From Takakia lepidozioides (Eukaryota; Streptophyta; Takakiopsida; Takakiales; Takakiaceae): a DNA stretch of 64,000 bases. The DNA is taken from NCBI GenBank assembly GCA_030704615.1, contig CM060733.1, positions 28,706,001 through 28,770,000 on the forward strand, given 5' to 3'. Position numbers and translations under genes: made by a program. How positions within the stretch are numbered: the first letter of the stretch is position 1; the number at the start of each line of letters is the position of its first letter. Below the pieces are notes generated by a model. It was not told where the DNA came from. It was given only the letters and a program-made list of their open reading frames with translations, and searched no databases. Positions 12,101 through 24,100 of the stretch are shown piece after piece.

Positions 12101-15100
12101 CCATCAGGCGCGTCTGTTTTCTTCTCTGAGCTGATACATTGTCTGGGAATATGCTTTGAGAAACTGTTTCAACTTGCTACTTGGGGAGTGAAAAAGCAGG
12201 CCAGGCAGGCAGGCGGGAATTGCGTTGAGAGAGGAGGTAACATCAACTGGGGGTCATGGAGGTTTGGGGTTGTCTGGTCCAGGTAGCCCCAGCGATACAG
12301 TGAGAGGGGCTGAGAGGGTGTTTTTTCCAGCACTGAGCCACAATGTAACTTGGGGGGATGCAGAACAAGGATGGAGGATGGGGTTTGCATATAGAGGGCC
12401 ACAGTACCATGTTTGGCTCGGTACTCACTTATGTCACCTTGCGCCTGCTTGGTGATGGGCCTGACGGTGGTGATTTTAATGCTCTGGAGCGTGGGCGTAG
12501 TTGGATCCTGAACCATGGTGGTGCCACCACGATTCCGTCCTGGGGCAAATTTTGGCTTTCTGTATGTGCACTAACTCACTTACTCTTCACTCACCACCCC
12601 GCAAAAGAGGAAAATAAATCCCTCTTCAATAAACAGTTCTGTCCCTGCCCCTCCAGATTTGAATGGAGTGAATCTACACCAGTTCAAGTTCATTCAGAAG
12701 ATGAGGGGTTTGTGAAGCGAGATCTGTGGGGCCCCAATCCTCATGATACATAGCCTTAAACTCAGGACCGCTGTTTAGTAGAGCCTACACTTTCTCTGCT
12801 GAAAGTTATTTAACAAATGCCAAGAAAGTTGAATGTATGCCAAATCTTTCTTGTAATATGAAGTCCTTAAACTTAAAAGATTGTTTGAAATTTTTCGTTA
12901 TGTCTTTTGTGGCTGCAGGTTCTAGGGGTATTTGAATGGTCGGGCAACAACCCTTTGCCCCCTGAAATCTGGATGCTACCCTACTTTCTCCCTATGCATC
13001 CAGGTGCACTACCTCTGATCCAACGCAACATTGGTGTTACTCTTTGAAGGTAGCATTTGCTGTGAAACATGTGTATCGTCTGCTCCTATACGGGCAAGCA
13101 TGTCCTTATCAATCCTCCTGTAGAGGCCAATGCAATATCTGGACTTTTACATGACTTCTTATCCTCTTTGCTTGGAACACTTTCGCTTGGAACTAAAAGA
13201 TTGAATGGACACATCTTCAATGGATTTAGCTATTAGAAGGAAATACAAGAATAAAGAGCAGAACACTTATCCAATTTATTCAAGTTGCTGGATGATGACA
13301 GGGGTCCATATTGCTGTAGTGTCTGCCTACATGTGTCTTGCCTACATGAGCTCTTAAATTGTTCTCTTTGGGATCAAGCAATTGTAAAGTGTGTATTGAT
13401 GTCGTATGGACAAATGGAAATACAACATGCAAACAAAGCTTGAGCAATCTGGAACATTGAGGCCTTGACTGACTTACCTTTATTGATCAAAATCAAAAGA
13501 AGCGAGAAATGAACGGAGACATCGAAAAGTGCTTTATCCTGACTCAATTACCGTTGAAGTGAAATGTCATATGCAAGTGGTGAACCTTCTCCCGGGCAAG
13601 CATTGCCATTGATAATGAAGCCCCTAACCAATCAAAACTGTGGGATCACAGGACGCATGTGGTGTCACTGTCGAATGGTTTACCTGCCCATGAGCTACAT
13701 TTATGGGAGTCGGTTCACAGGACCAATTACTGACACGATCAATGCTCTGAGAGAAGAACTTTTTGTGCAGCCATACAGCACAATTAACTGGAATAAGGCC
13801 CGCAATGAGTGTGCCAAGGTATGTTTGCACCTTGAGACCACATTCCTGTCAGTTTGTCCGGCACAAATCCCGGTACTTTGAATGATTGCTATCTAAGTTG
13901 TAGAATAAAGATTGGTGGAACAATATTGATTTCTGTTGCAATTGAAGGTAGGATTTAGGAAGACAAGAAGGATAAAGGAGAAATAATTGCAGCATGAAGG
14001 TTCCCTTTGTCGCAGAGAGGAAGACCACTTTGAGGTTGACATGGGACTGGCCGTCTGTGCATATGTGAGAGACAATGGAAGAAAGAAACTTAATAGCCTC
14101 CACTGAGGGCAAAGATGATGACCCATGGAGAGGGCACAAAAAACAAGGAACTTCATAACATCTCCTGGGCCCAGTTTGGGTGGAATAAGAGGGGTTTTTG
14201 AAAGCTGGGAAGAGAGGGTTATAAGACATCATACATATCTGCTGATTTGGTCGGTCCCTGTTTGTAGGAGGACCTGTACTATCCTCATCCATTAATACAG
14301 GACATACTGTGGGGCACGCTGCACAAGGTTGTAGAGCCTGTGTTGATGCATTGGCCAGGCTCCCTTCTTCGTGCTAAGGCCCTTTCCACGACCATGGAAC
14401 ATATCCACTATGAGGATGAAAACACCCGTTATCTAGACATTGGGCCTGTCAATAAGGTATGTGGGCTGAATCAGACTTGATATCTGGAGTATTCTGCACT
14501 GGCTGATTCCAATGAAACAAGGGAGTAGTAATTGAGGAGGCTTCTTAGCTCCTTGTTCTTGAGTGAAGGTCTTGAACTTCTTTTAGGCACAGGAAAATTG
14601 CAATATGGGGAATCTGCCATTACTTAAGTTGGTCTTCTCATCAGTTTTTCTGAGAAACATTCAATACCAATTTTTGGAGAGACTGCTGTCTGGGGTTGCG
14701 CACAGGTCATGAACATGTTGTGCTGTTGGGTGGATAATCCCAACTCAGAAGCATTCAAGCTGCACCTTCCTCGCATCCTTGATTATCTCTGGTTGGCTGA
14801 AGATGGCATGAAGATGCAGGTTTGTTTTGCCTTTGACTGGGCATGTCAAGTGGTAATGACACCTGTCACTACCTCATTGCTTGAATGATACAAGGGCATC
14901 AATTTCACAATCTATTTGTGTCCAGGAAAGAGGAGACAAATAGGACCCTTCGTTGTCTGGGGTCCGCGACATCCTTATATGCTTGTCTCTTTTTGTCTCC
15001 ATTTGGTAGATAGAGTTCATAAGCCATATCTGGTAGCATAAGCTTTGTGTATCCAGATAGTCCAGCTGTTAGGAAGAATGAGTGTGGTTACAAGTGTAAA

Positions 15101-18100
15101 ACTTGGAGAGAAGTGACCTATGTTACGTTGAGCCGAGGGATTCGCTGAGGATGCATTTTGTCAACATCTAGATTATTCCGACATTGCCACACTGAATTTG
15201 GGATTGCAGGGATACAATGGGAGTCAACTTTGGGACACGGCATTTGCGGCACAAGCGCTGGCATCGACCAAGCTACACAATGAGTGTGGGACCATGCTTA
15301 AGAAGGCTCACTCCTTCATTGATAAGTCCCAGGTTCTTCTCTAGCTCTCCTTCACCATCTCTTGTACCACGTTGCAGTCTAGGAAGAGTACCGAACATTT
15401 GCGATACATCATTTCAAGCAGGATCAATCAGTAATATCTGGTTGATGTGTTGCAGTTCAATCCACCTGCAAGCTGTAAACAGTAAATTCTTTGACAGGAA
15501 TACAAGTAAGGTTATTAGAAGAAAGTGCACATAAGCACGCCCCAATACTTTTATTACCGGGATGCGTATGTTTCCTATAGTTGTGTTTAGGGTTGAGCTA
15601 GGATGTGAATCACAGCTTTCATCTGCATGTTGTGAAGGTCATGGAAGATTCCCCAGGAGATTCGGCCCACTGGCACCGCCACATTTCAAAAGGGGCCTTC
15701 CCCTTTTCTACCAGAGACCATGGGTGGCCCATCTCTGACTGCTCCTCTGAGGGCTTGAAGGTGGACACATTTCTCTTCCACCATTTTTGTCATGAAAGGT
15801 TATGTTCCTTTAATGGGAGTACCCCGAAGGGCTAAGCTTGTTAGCTCAAAAGCAATGTTGCCATAGTGATAGTGTTGTTCATGGTTTCTTATTCAACTCT
15901 GTGGAAGGCTGCAGGCAGCCTTGGTGTTGTCAAAGTTACCACGGGAACTGGTTGGGGACCCGATCTCAGCAGAGCGTTTGTATGACTGTGTCAACGTCAT
16001 TCTGTCGTACCAAGTAATTTCTTCTCTTCAGAGAATTTTCTTCTGCGAAAGGCAGACAAATGTACTTGTGACTAGTAATCAGGAATTCTCACTTTTTCAT
16101 ACTGCGTATGGTTATTAAAGCCAGTAGTTATTGCATAGGAACTAACAGGAGGCAGGACCTCATGGGTTAAGAATTTACTGAATCATGGTACCTTGTCTGA
16201 ATCATTCTTCCTCATGTATGTAACCTGACTTACCTTCTAAAACTTTCACTAATATGTAGTCGGTGGGGTGCCTCATATGGTCTCTTGGGTAAAATGGCAG
16301 AACAAGGATGGAGGGTCAGCCACCTATGAAAACACCAGATCCTCTCCTTGGCTTGAGGTAAGCTGACAACATGTTGTTTTTACTATGCTCGCCTTCAGCT
16401 CCCCAGTAACGTGAAGAAGGGGGAGGGGGAGAGAGAGGGAGGGGAGAGAGAGCATGTACTCATAAGACGTTTGCCGTCGCCTTGTGGCCATTGACCCCGC
16501 CCCCAGTTTGAGCGGAGCACTAAGGCACAGAAACTACCTTTGTCAGGGGCTGACGCCGGTAGTATGACTTACCTTGAAACATGCAATTGATCCGAGTTTT
16601 CCAGATATCCTCTAGAAATCCCTTCACACAAACATTAATCTGCTGTGTGTGATTTGCCCAATAACTAGACTCCAAAAGGGCCTCGGCTCTTGGCGAGGAG
16701 TGAGAGAGAGAGAGATTGTACTCATAAGACGTTGTTTGCCGTAGCCTTGTTGCCATTGACCCCGCGCCCAGTTTGAGCGGGAACAAAAGGGACAGAACCT
16801 ACCTCTGTCAGGGGCTGACGTTGGTAGTAAGACTTACCTTCATATAAAGAATTAATTCGGGTTTTCCAGATATCCTCTAGAAATCCCTTCACACAAGCAT
16901 CAATCTGCTGTGTGTGATTTGCCCAAAAACTAGGCCTCAGGAGGGCCTGGGCTTTTGGCTCAGCCTCGAGACTTTCAAAGTTGGTAAACAGGGGTACAGG
17001 CACAATTCCCTTGATAGAATTGAAGAGAGCGTCTCTTTGGTGAGAGAACCCCGGACAGTGTATCAGAAAATGAATACTGTCTTCAGATTGCCCACACAAC
17101 GGGCAATTGCACTCTCCCTTTCCTCTCTGCTTCTGTTTGCTGTTCAAAGGTAGGCTTCCTGCCCTGAGTTTAAATTTCAGTCTAGTGCCGAGAGTGGGTA
17201 GACCCTTGAGGTCATCCAAGATGTCCTCCCCCATGTCATTGACTGGAAACAAGTTCAGGGAAGTTTTCTGCCGAACTTCATTTTCATCAGACAATCTCAT
17301 GGCAACAGACATGGCTGAGGACACTACAGCCTCTAAGTCAGATTTATCCAGCAGGGTCAAGACTTGCGGATCCAGGTCCAGGTCCTTGAGAATCTCTTCT
17401 ACTCTCTTCTGCCAGGACTTAGCCTGTTTGACAGGGCGGTCCTGTTTCCAAGATATAGAGTCGATTAACTTAGGATATCTGGTGTTGGGGCATATGTTGC
17501 AGCTGACCCCACCATCTGACCTTGAATTCATCTCTTCGGGAGCTTAAGGACAGAATGCCAATCTCACCCCGAACAGCCACATTGGCTTTTGGAGCATGCT
17601 GACATACACTCCTTAAGCACCCCCACTTGAATGGATTCTAGAGACTTAGCCTGGTTGGAGTTATCAACCCATATAGCAGATCCGTACTCCAAGGCAGGTA
17701 ATAACGCGACAAAGCATGGTTTTCTTAACCTCAGAGTTGACCCCTCTGCAGTGGAAAAATTTAGTGGGCCCCAGAGCTTTGCCCTTGCCAGTTTGAACAA
17801 CTTTCCGGATATGTGCATCCCAATTACAATTGGAGGAAAACTCAACGCCCAGGTAAGTGTAGGAAGGGAGGACCGGGATCTCTTGGCTACCCCACTGCCA
17901 CTTAAGATCACTTCCTCCCTCTCCTCTGTCGTTGAATGCTACCACTGCACATTTGCTGACATTAGCCTCTAGCCCCCAAAGATCAAAGTATTTCTTCGCG
18001 CAATCAATCAACTCCTGGAGATTGGTTGGAGTCTCCCCTATGCCTGCGAAGTCATCCGCAAACAGGGCTGGTATGGTGGTATCACCCACCCTTAACCCAA

Positions 18101-21100
18101 ATCCCTCACTTTCCACATCCTCGAGGAGTTGATTGATAAAAACATTGAAGAGCAGAGGGGAGAGAGTACATCCTTGAGCTACAGCTTGGTCTATGTCAAA
18201 GAAGTTGGACTTCTGTCCGTTAACAGTGACACAGCTTTTGGTGTACAAGTTGTGGACAACTCTCCACATCTTTCCCTTGATCCCACAAGACCAGAGGCGG
18301 AACCATAGGCCATCTCTCCACACTGTGTCATAAGCCTTTTTGACATCCAGGAAAAAAAACGTAAGTGGGTTTCCCTTCTTTTTTCCTTCCCTGGATAATC
18401 TGGCTTAGAGTGAAGATATGATCCACACAGCCCCTGTTTCGCGAAAGCCAGCTTGGCCTTCGTGGAAACAACCTCTAGACTCCAGATCAACCTCGAGACG
18501 AGTACTTATAACTCTGCAGAATGTCTTGCCAACATCATTGAGGAGCGTGATGCCACGGTAGTTCCCCGGTTCTTCTCTGTCACCCTTCTTGTATAGATTG
18601 ACAATAACCCCCTGTCGCCAGCGAAAGGGGATCATTTCAGTCTTCCAGTTAAGGTTAAAGAGGAGAACTAGGGCCTCTATCATGGGATCGCCACCGTGCT
18701 TGATAAGCTCGTTGACAATACCATCAGGTCCACCAGCTTTATATCCATTTAAATGTTCAATTGCTTCCACAAGCTCAGAAGAACTAATTGGAGCGTTATA
18801 AGCCATTGAAATATACTCCAGTTCATCAGGGCTGTTTTGAATCACAGTAACAGTTTTTCCAACTGTGTCCCTCCATTCAGCAGAAGACCTCTCACTGTTA
18901 GACCTAGAAGTTGCCAAGGATACTGTAGTGATTTTCAAAGGTTTTGACAATGTCAACCGATGAAGTCACCACTGCACCTTTAGTAGTCTTCAGCGCTTGT
19001 ACTTGCTGACTGTTTTTAGGCTTGTACAAACGTTGAAGGGCCAACCATAATTTCTTGTCATTACCACCATGGTGGTTTGAGTTTATTTCACTGTATAACT
19101 TGTCCCAGTATAATTTCTTCTGAGACCTAACAAGCTGATTGATATCTTTACGGAGCTGGTAGTACCTCGCCCACAATTCTCTGTTGGTTTCCAAATTGCA
19201 GCACTCTTTATAAAGGGCTCGTCTCTCAGCTATCTTGAGTTTGATCTCATTGGTCCACCAATTAACAGCTCTACCGCAGACAATTAGTTTCCTCCCAACG
19301 ATCTTGTCAGCCACGGAGGAAACGAAACTCTCCCAAGAGTCCACTGCTCTTTCGACTTCATTTCTTGCGTTGTCAGAGCGAGACTGAAGTTCTTGGAGCG
19401 ATTGGACAAAATGAGGGAGAGCCTCTTGCAAGGCCTGGACGTACTCAGCCTTGACCTCCTCATTATGGAATTTTATGAGAGAGAGAGAGAGAGAGAGAGA
19501 CATGCCCATATGTAATCTATTGCAGTAAACAACAGATGGGCGCCATGGTACTCAGTGACTCTTTTTAGCCAATTCTTGTGTGGTGTATTCGAACATAGAA
19601 CTGCTACGCTGGTTGTTAGATGCTGTGGAGGCAGGCATAGTCTTTGTCGAGTGGTAAGCCCACTACATGCACTCTCTAGGAATTCAGAATGTGACCAGCA
19701 TAGCAACTCAACAGTGCAGATAATTGAAAGCTTGCTGCTTGTGCATGTGGTTGCAGCTAATCAATCCTGCCGAAACATTTGGCGACATTGTGATTGACTA
19801 TTCGTAAGCCATGACCGTCGATTCCCGTTCTGACAGTATTATTAATCTTTGTTGTTGAATGCCAGACATGCTACTCCCCTGGCTTTTTCTCTAGAAAGGC
19901 ATGTCAGCAAACCACTTTAGTGGCTAGTTTCAGCACTGCATTCCTATTAAGGAAAGAGGTAAGCACAGAGATGGAGTAAGAAAGGACAGAAAACGGTATC
20001 AAGGAAGTTTGTTATCATTACTTGTTGTGGTTGCTGATTGTTGGTCCACAGATATGTGGAGTGCACAAGTGCCTGTATCCAGTCCTTGGCTGCTTTTGCG
20101 AAACAGTATCCTCAGCACCGGTCTCACGAGATCACTGATTCCATTGATCGTGCACGTCAATATATTGAAAGGCAGCAACTGCCGGATGGGTCCTGGTAGG
20201 CAAAACCCATGCTCTTCTTTTTTACTTTGGAGTTTTCTCTCTTTGTTAGGCCGGGTCAATGGCCACAAGGCTACGGCAAACAACGTCGTATGAGTACATT
20301 CTCTTTGTTAGACCCTACTATGCAAAATACATTCATTTGGCTGTGCTGGACTTCTTGATTGGGGTTTTGGGCTTCCTCAATCAAGAGCAGGACTGAATCT
20401 ATCGCTAATCACCGCTATGTTCAAACGTTCCTCCCACGGACATGTCTCTTATTCTGACTTGGCTAGACCTGGTAAGTTGGGAAGAGTTCAAACCGTATTA
20501 GCTGTCTGGTATTCAGTGTTTAATGGTTTTGGGGAACTGACAGCTATATGCTCTCGTTTCACATTCTCGCTTGTTGCCCAATGCCCTCTCCCTGTTTCCA
20601 ACTGATGTGAAACTCTTCTACAATGTCGTTTGTCTATTGATTTCATCGCAACCTCATCTTCTCGGATGTAGGAGTCCTATGATGACAGCAGCAGGTTCTG
20701 TGAAGGTGTTTTTTTACCATTTTGCATGGTTGATCATGATCTTTCAATAACTCAAGGTTACAGCGCAGACAAATTCAAGTGGGGATTGGACTCATCTTAC
20801 CTTGCTAGAAATTGCATACATCATTGATTAACTATCTGTATCACTCCGCGGTCCCTTGGAAAGCAGAGTTTTGATCACATCAGAATTCTGTAGTCTGAAA
20901 ATAAGTCCAACTAAGGTTCATCATGTGGGTTTTGGTGAGATGGAAATAGGTATGGCTGCTGGGGAGTTTGTTTCACGTATGCTACATGGTTTGGAGTGTT
21001 GGCCTTGATAGCTGCCGGAAGAGAATATGAGACATCAATTCACATTCAAAAGGCATGCAGTTTCCTTCTATCTAAGCAGCTTCCGTCTGGAGGCTGGGGA

Positions 21101-24100
21101 GAGAGCTACCTTTCTTGCCAAGACAAGGTGACCACTTGCATCATTTTGGGTTGAAGTCAGAAATTGCAGCATGGGATTGATCCAACTCTTTTGCTGTTTT
21201 CGCATTCTCTCTCCCCAGCCAGAGAGGCACAACTCCATCGACATACTGAATGCAGAATTCGCCTGCGTGCCACTTCAAACTGAGGCCCACTTCTGGCTTA
21301 CAATTTTCCTGCATAGGTTATAAGCCCTTCCCCCCAAGGGGATTGTGGCCAGGGCCCTTGCGACATCTATTAGACTCAAAAATGCAGGTTTCAAACAATC
21401 CTGGTATGCTCGTGTGGATACCTGTTTTTGAACGCCATACTCTCTATTGCTTCACTATTGCCAGTGAACCCAGAAGGGGTGGACATCACATCCAAGCATG
21501 TCCGCAACCAACTCATTAGAAAGGAGCTCATGGAGCTACATGTCAGGAGACCTTGGAAGTTACCCAACCTCACGACAAAGCATTTCTATCGAGAAACATT
21601 CTTGGTTCTCCGAGATGATAGAATCTTGCGGCCCAATTACCTTTCGGCCTCTTTATCTCCTTCTCTCCTGAGGGCTTTGGGGCGGTTCAGGGTGGGCTCC
21701 CACAACCTACGGATAGAGACTGGCAGATGGGAAAACCTGCAGTGGGAGGACCGCCTCTGTCCAGCTTGCACAGGGCGCAACCAGGAAATTGAAACTGAAG
21801 AACACTTCATCTTCTATTGCCCTCTATACTATGAGATCCGTGGGAGATTCCATTGTCTATTCCGTGGAACCCAATCTCTCACTGAAGTCTTTCAGTATGA
21901 AGATCAGAAATGCTTGGCAGCCTACCTGCGCGAGGCATTCACCCTTAGATAATCACTCGAACAGTAGTTCTTATCTCTGACTCTGGTTTCCTGTTTTCTC
22001 TCATGTTTTTCTTTCCATTTTGTACCATAAGCTCTATGACCTTTCCGCGGACGTTATAAAGCACCATTTCATTTCATTTCATTTCTCTCCCCCTGTCAAG
22101 CATCCTAGGGATAGCCAGGCAGGAAGCTAGCAGCTACCTCTGGAGCATTAAGTCTCATTGCAATTTTGGCTTTATTCGAAGTTTCACTTTCGTCCATAAT
22201 TTCCTTTCTCCTATTCTTCTCTCTCTGTCTCTTGTTCCGCCCAAACTGGTTGCGGGGTCTACGGCCACAAGTCTATGACAAACAACGTCCTATGAGTACA
22301 TTCTGTCTGGTGGAACGTTTTTTCATGTTATACCTCAGCACAGCCCAGGAGAGTAATAAACTTTCTGTCTCACCCCCCTCAACCTCATTGACAAGCTTGC
22401 ACTTTGAAAAGATTCATTAGTTTCTATGGTTTTAGAATTTGTTTGTCCTGTGGTTGTACTTCCGTCCCTTGGGCCATTTGCTTCCTATGGACATAATAGG
22501 TTTCTTTCTTTGTCTCTTCTTTATCCCTCTCTCGTGCATAAGCCTCTTCATCTTCTGGCCTCCTTTGGTGTGGTTTGATGTGGGTTTCCTGTAAGGTTCC
22601 CCCTGGACTTGGATAAAGCTTCTTTCCAGCCTCCCATGGATGCAATGATGTCCTTTCTTCTCTGTCTCTCATACACACACAGTCACACTTGTCCCCTATT
22701 TCCAGTTAGAGGGGAATTAACTTCAAAATTCCTAGTATGGATTCCAGTTCTAAATGACATGATAATCCTGTAACCTGATTTGCATCTGGTTGGCTCTCAA
22801 ACTCACAACATGCTCCAGGAAGGTTAGTATGCTGCAGGGACTATGCCCATGGATAGCCGCATTCATCAATCCACTCTATGCCTCTGGTCCCCCATGGACA
22901 TTATTATGCTTTTTTCTTGTTTCTCTTCTCAAATGTGAGCCAAAAGCCCAGGCCCATTTTGGAGCCTAAATATTGGGCAAACCACACAGAGCAGATTGAT
23001 GCTTGTGTAAAGGATTTCTAGAGGATATCTGGAAAACTCGCATCAATTGTCTGTTCCAAGGTAAGTCATACTACCGGTGTCAGCCCCTGACAAAGGTAGT
23101 TTCTGTACCTTTGTGTTCCGTTCAAACTGAGCGCGGGGTCAATGGCCACAAGGCTATGGCAAACAACGTCTTAGGAGTACATTCTCTTCTCAAATGTGAG
23201 TTCTGAGTTTATGAGGCTCTCAAATTGATTTATTTCCTTTTGTCTCTCTTCCTCATGCACCTAGTGTGTTGAAACCCTGTATAAAGATATTTAGTTGTAC
23301 TTGTTGGCCTCTTTAGCTGGAATGTCAAAAAAAGTACACGTCAGTGTCTCTTCTCCACTATTTTCTGACTAGTGTTTCTGGCAGTGCACAATAGCCACAT
23401 GTGTCATCTCTTCCGTTTAAGGTATAGCTACATTACAGCCAGCCCTGACAATGTGTGAGATAATAAGCATAGGAAACGGCAAGGTCAGGCCGAGTTTGCG
23501 GATTGTTAAACCCACAATATGCCCAAGGAGTGCGTATCATGGAACAGGCCCAGCAAAGATTTAATGCTCCGTACCTTTGGGAAAGAAGTTAGCATTCAGA
23601 AGTACAGACTGGAGGTCAGTCAAGCTCATGTAGGAGGAGCTGGGTGCTTGGCTAGCCTTGTTGTCAAAGTTTGGTGCTGATAAAGGACAAGGATGTATTA
23701 CTTTTTCAGGTGTACACAAACTTGGAAGGAGGCAAAGCGCATGTTGTGAATACATCGTGGGCATTACTTACTCTTATTGCTGCGGGACAGGTGCTTGCTC
23801 TCTTCAGCCAATGCTCTGCTTCTAGTACTGACTGTATTTGAATCAAACCAGGGCATTTGTTGATTGTTTCAGGAATCTGAGAGCCGTGTTGAGAGCCATG
23901 TTGATCAAATTTTATTCTGTGCGTGTAGTAGTATATTTATTCTGGTTGTATGTACTTTTGACAGAGAAAGAGGGACCCTGAACCCTTACACAGAGCAGCC
24001 ATTGTACTGATCAATGCACAAATGGAAAATGGTGACTTTCCTCAAGAGGTACACAGTTCCCGTTTGCCCCAGAGAAAGACCCAAGGACTTTCCTTGTCAA

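Noticed and set aside
17107-17547. Open frame of 146 codons antisense to the LINE at 16716-19477 (and its mirror at 8415-8855)
   Set aside because: It is the shadow of the conserved LINE post-RT region; both strands stay open by composition only.
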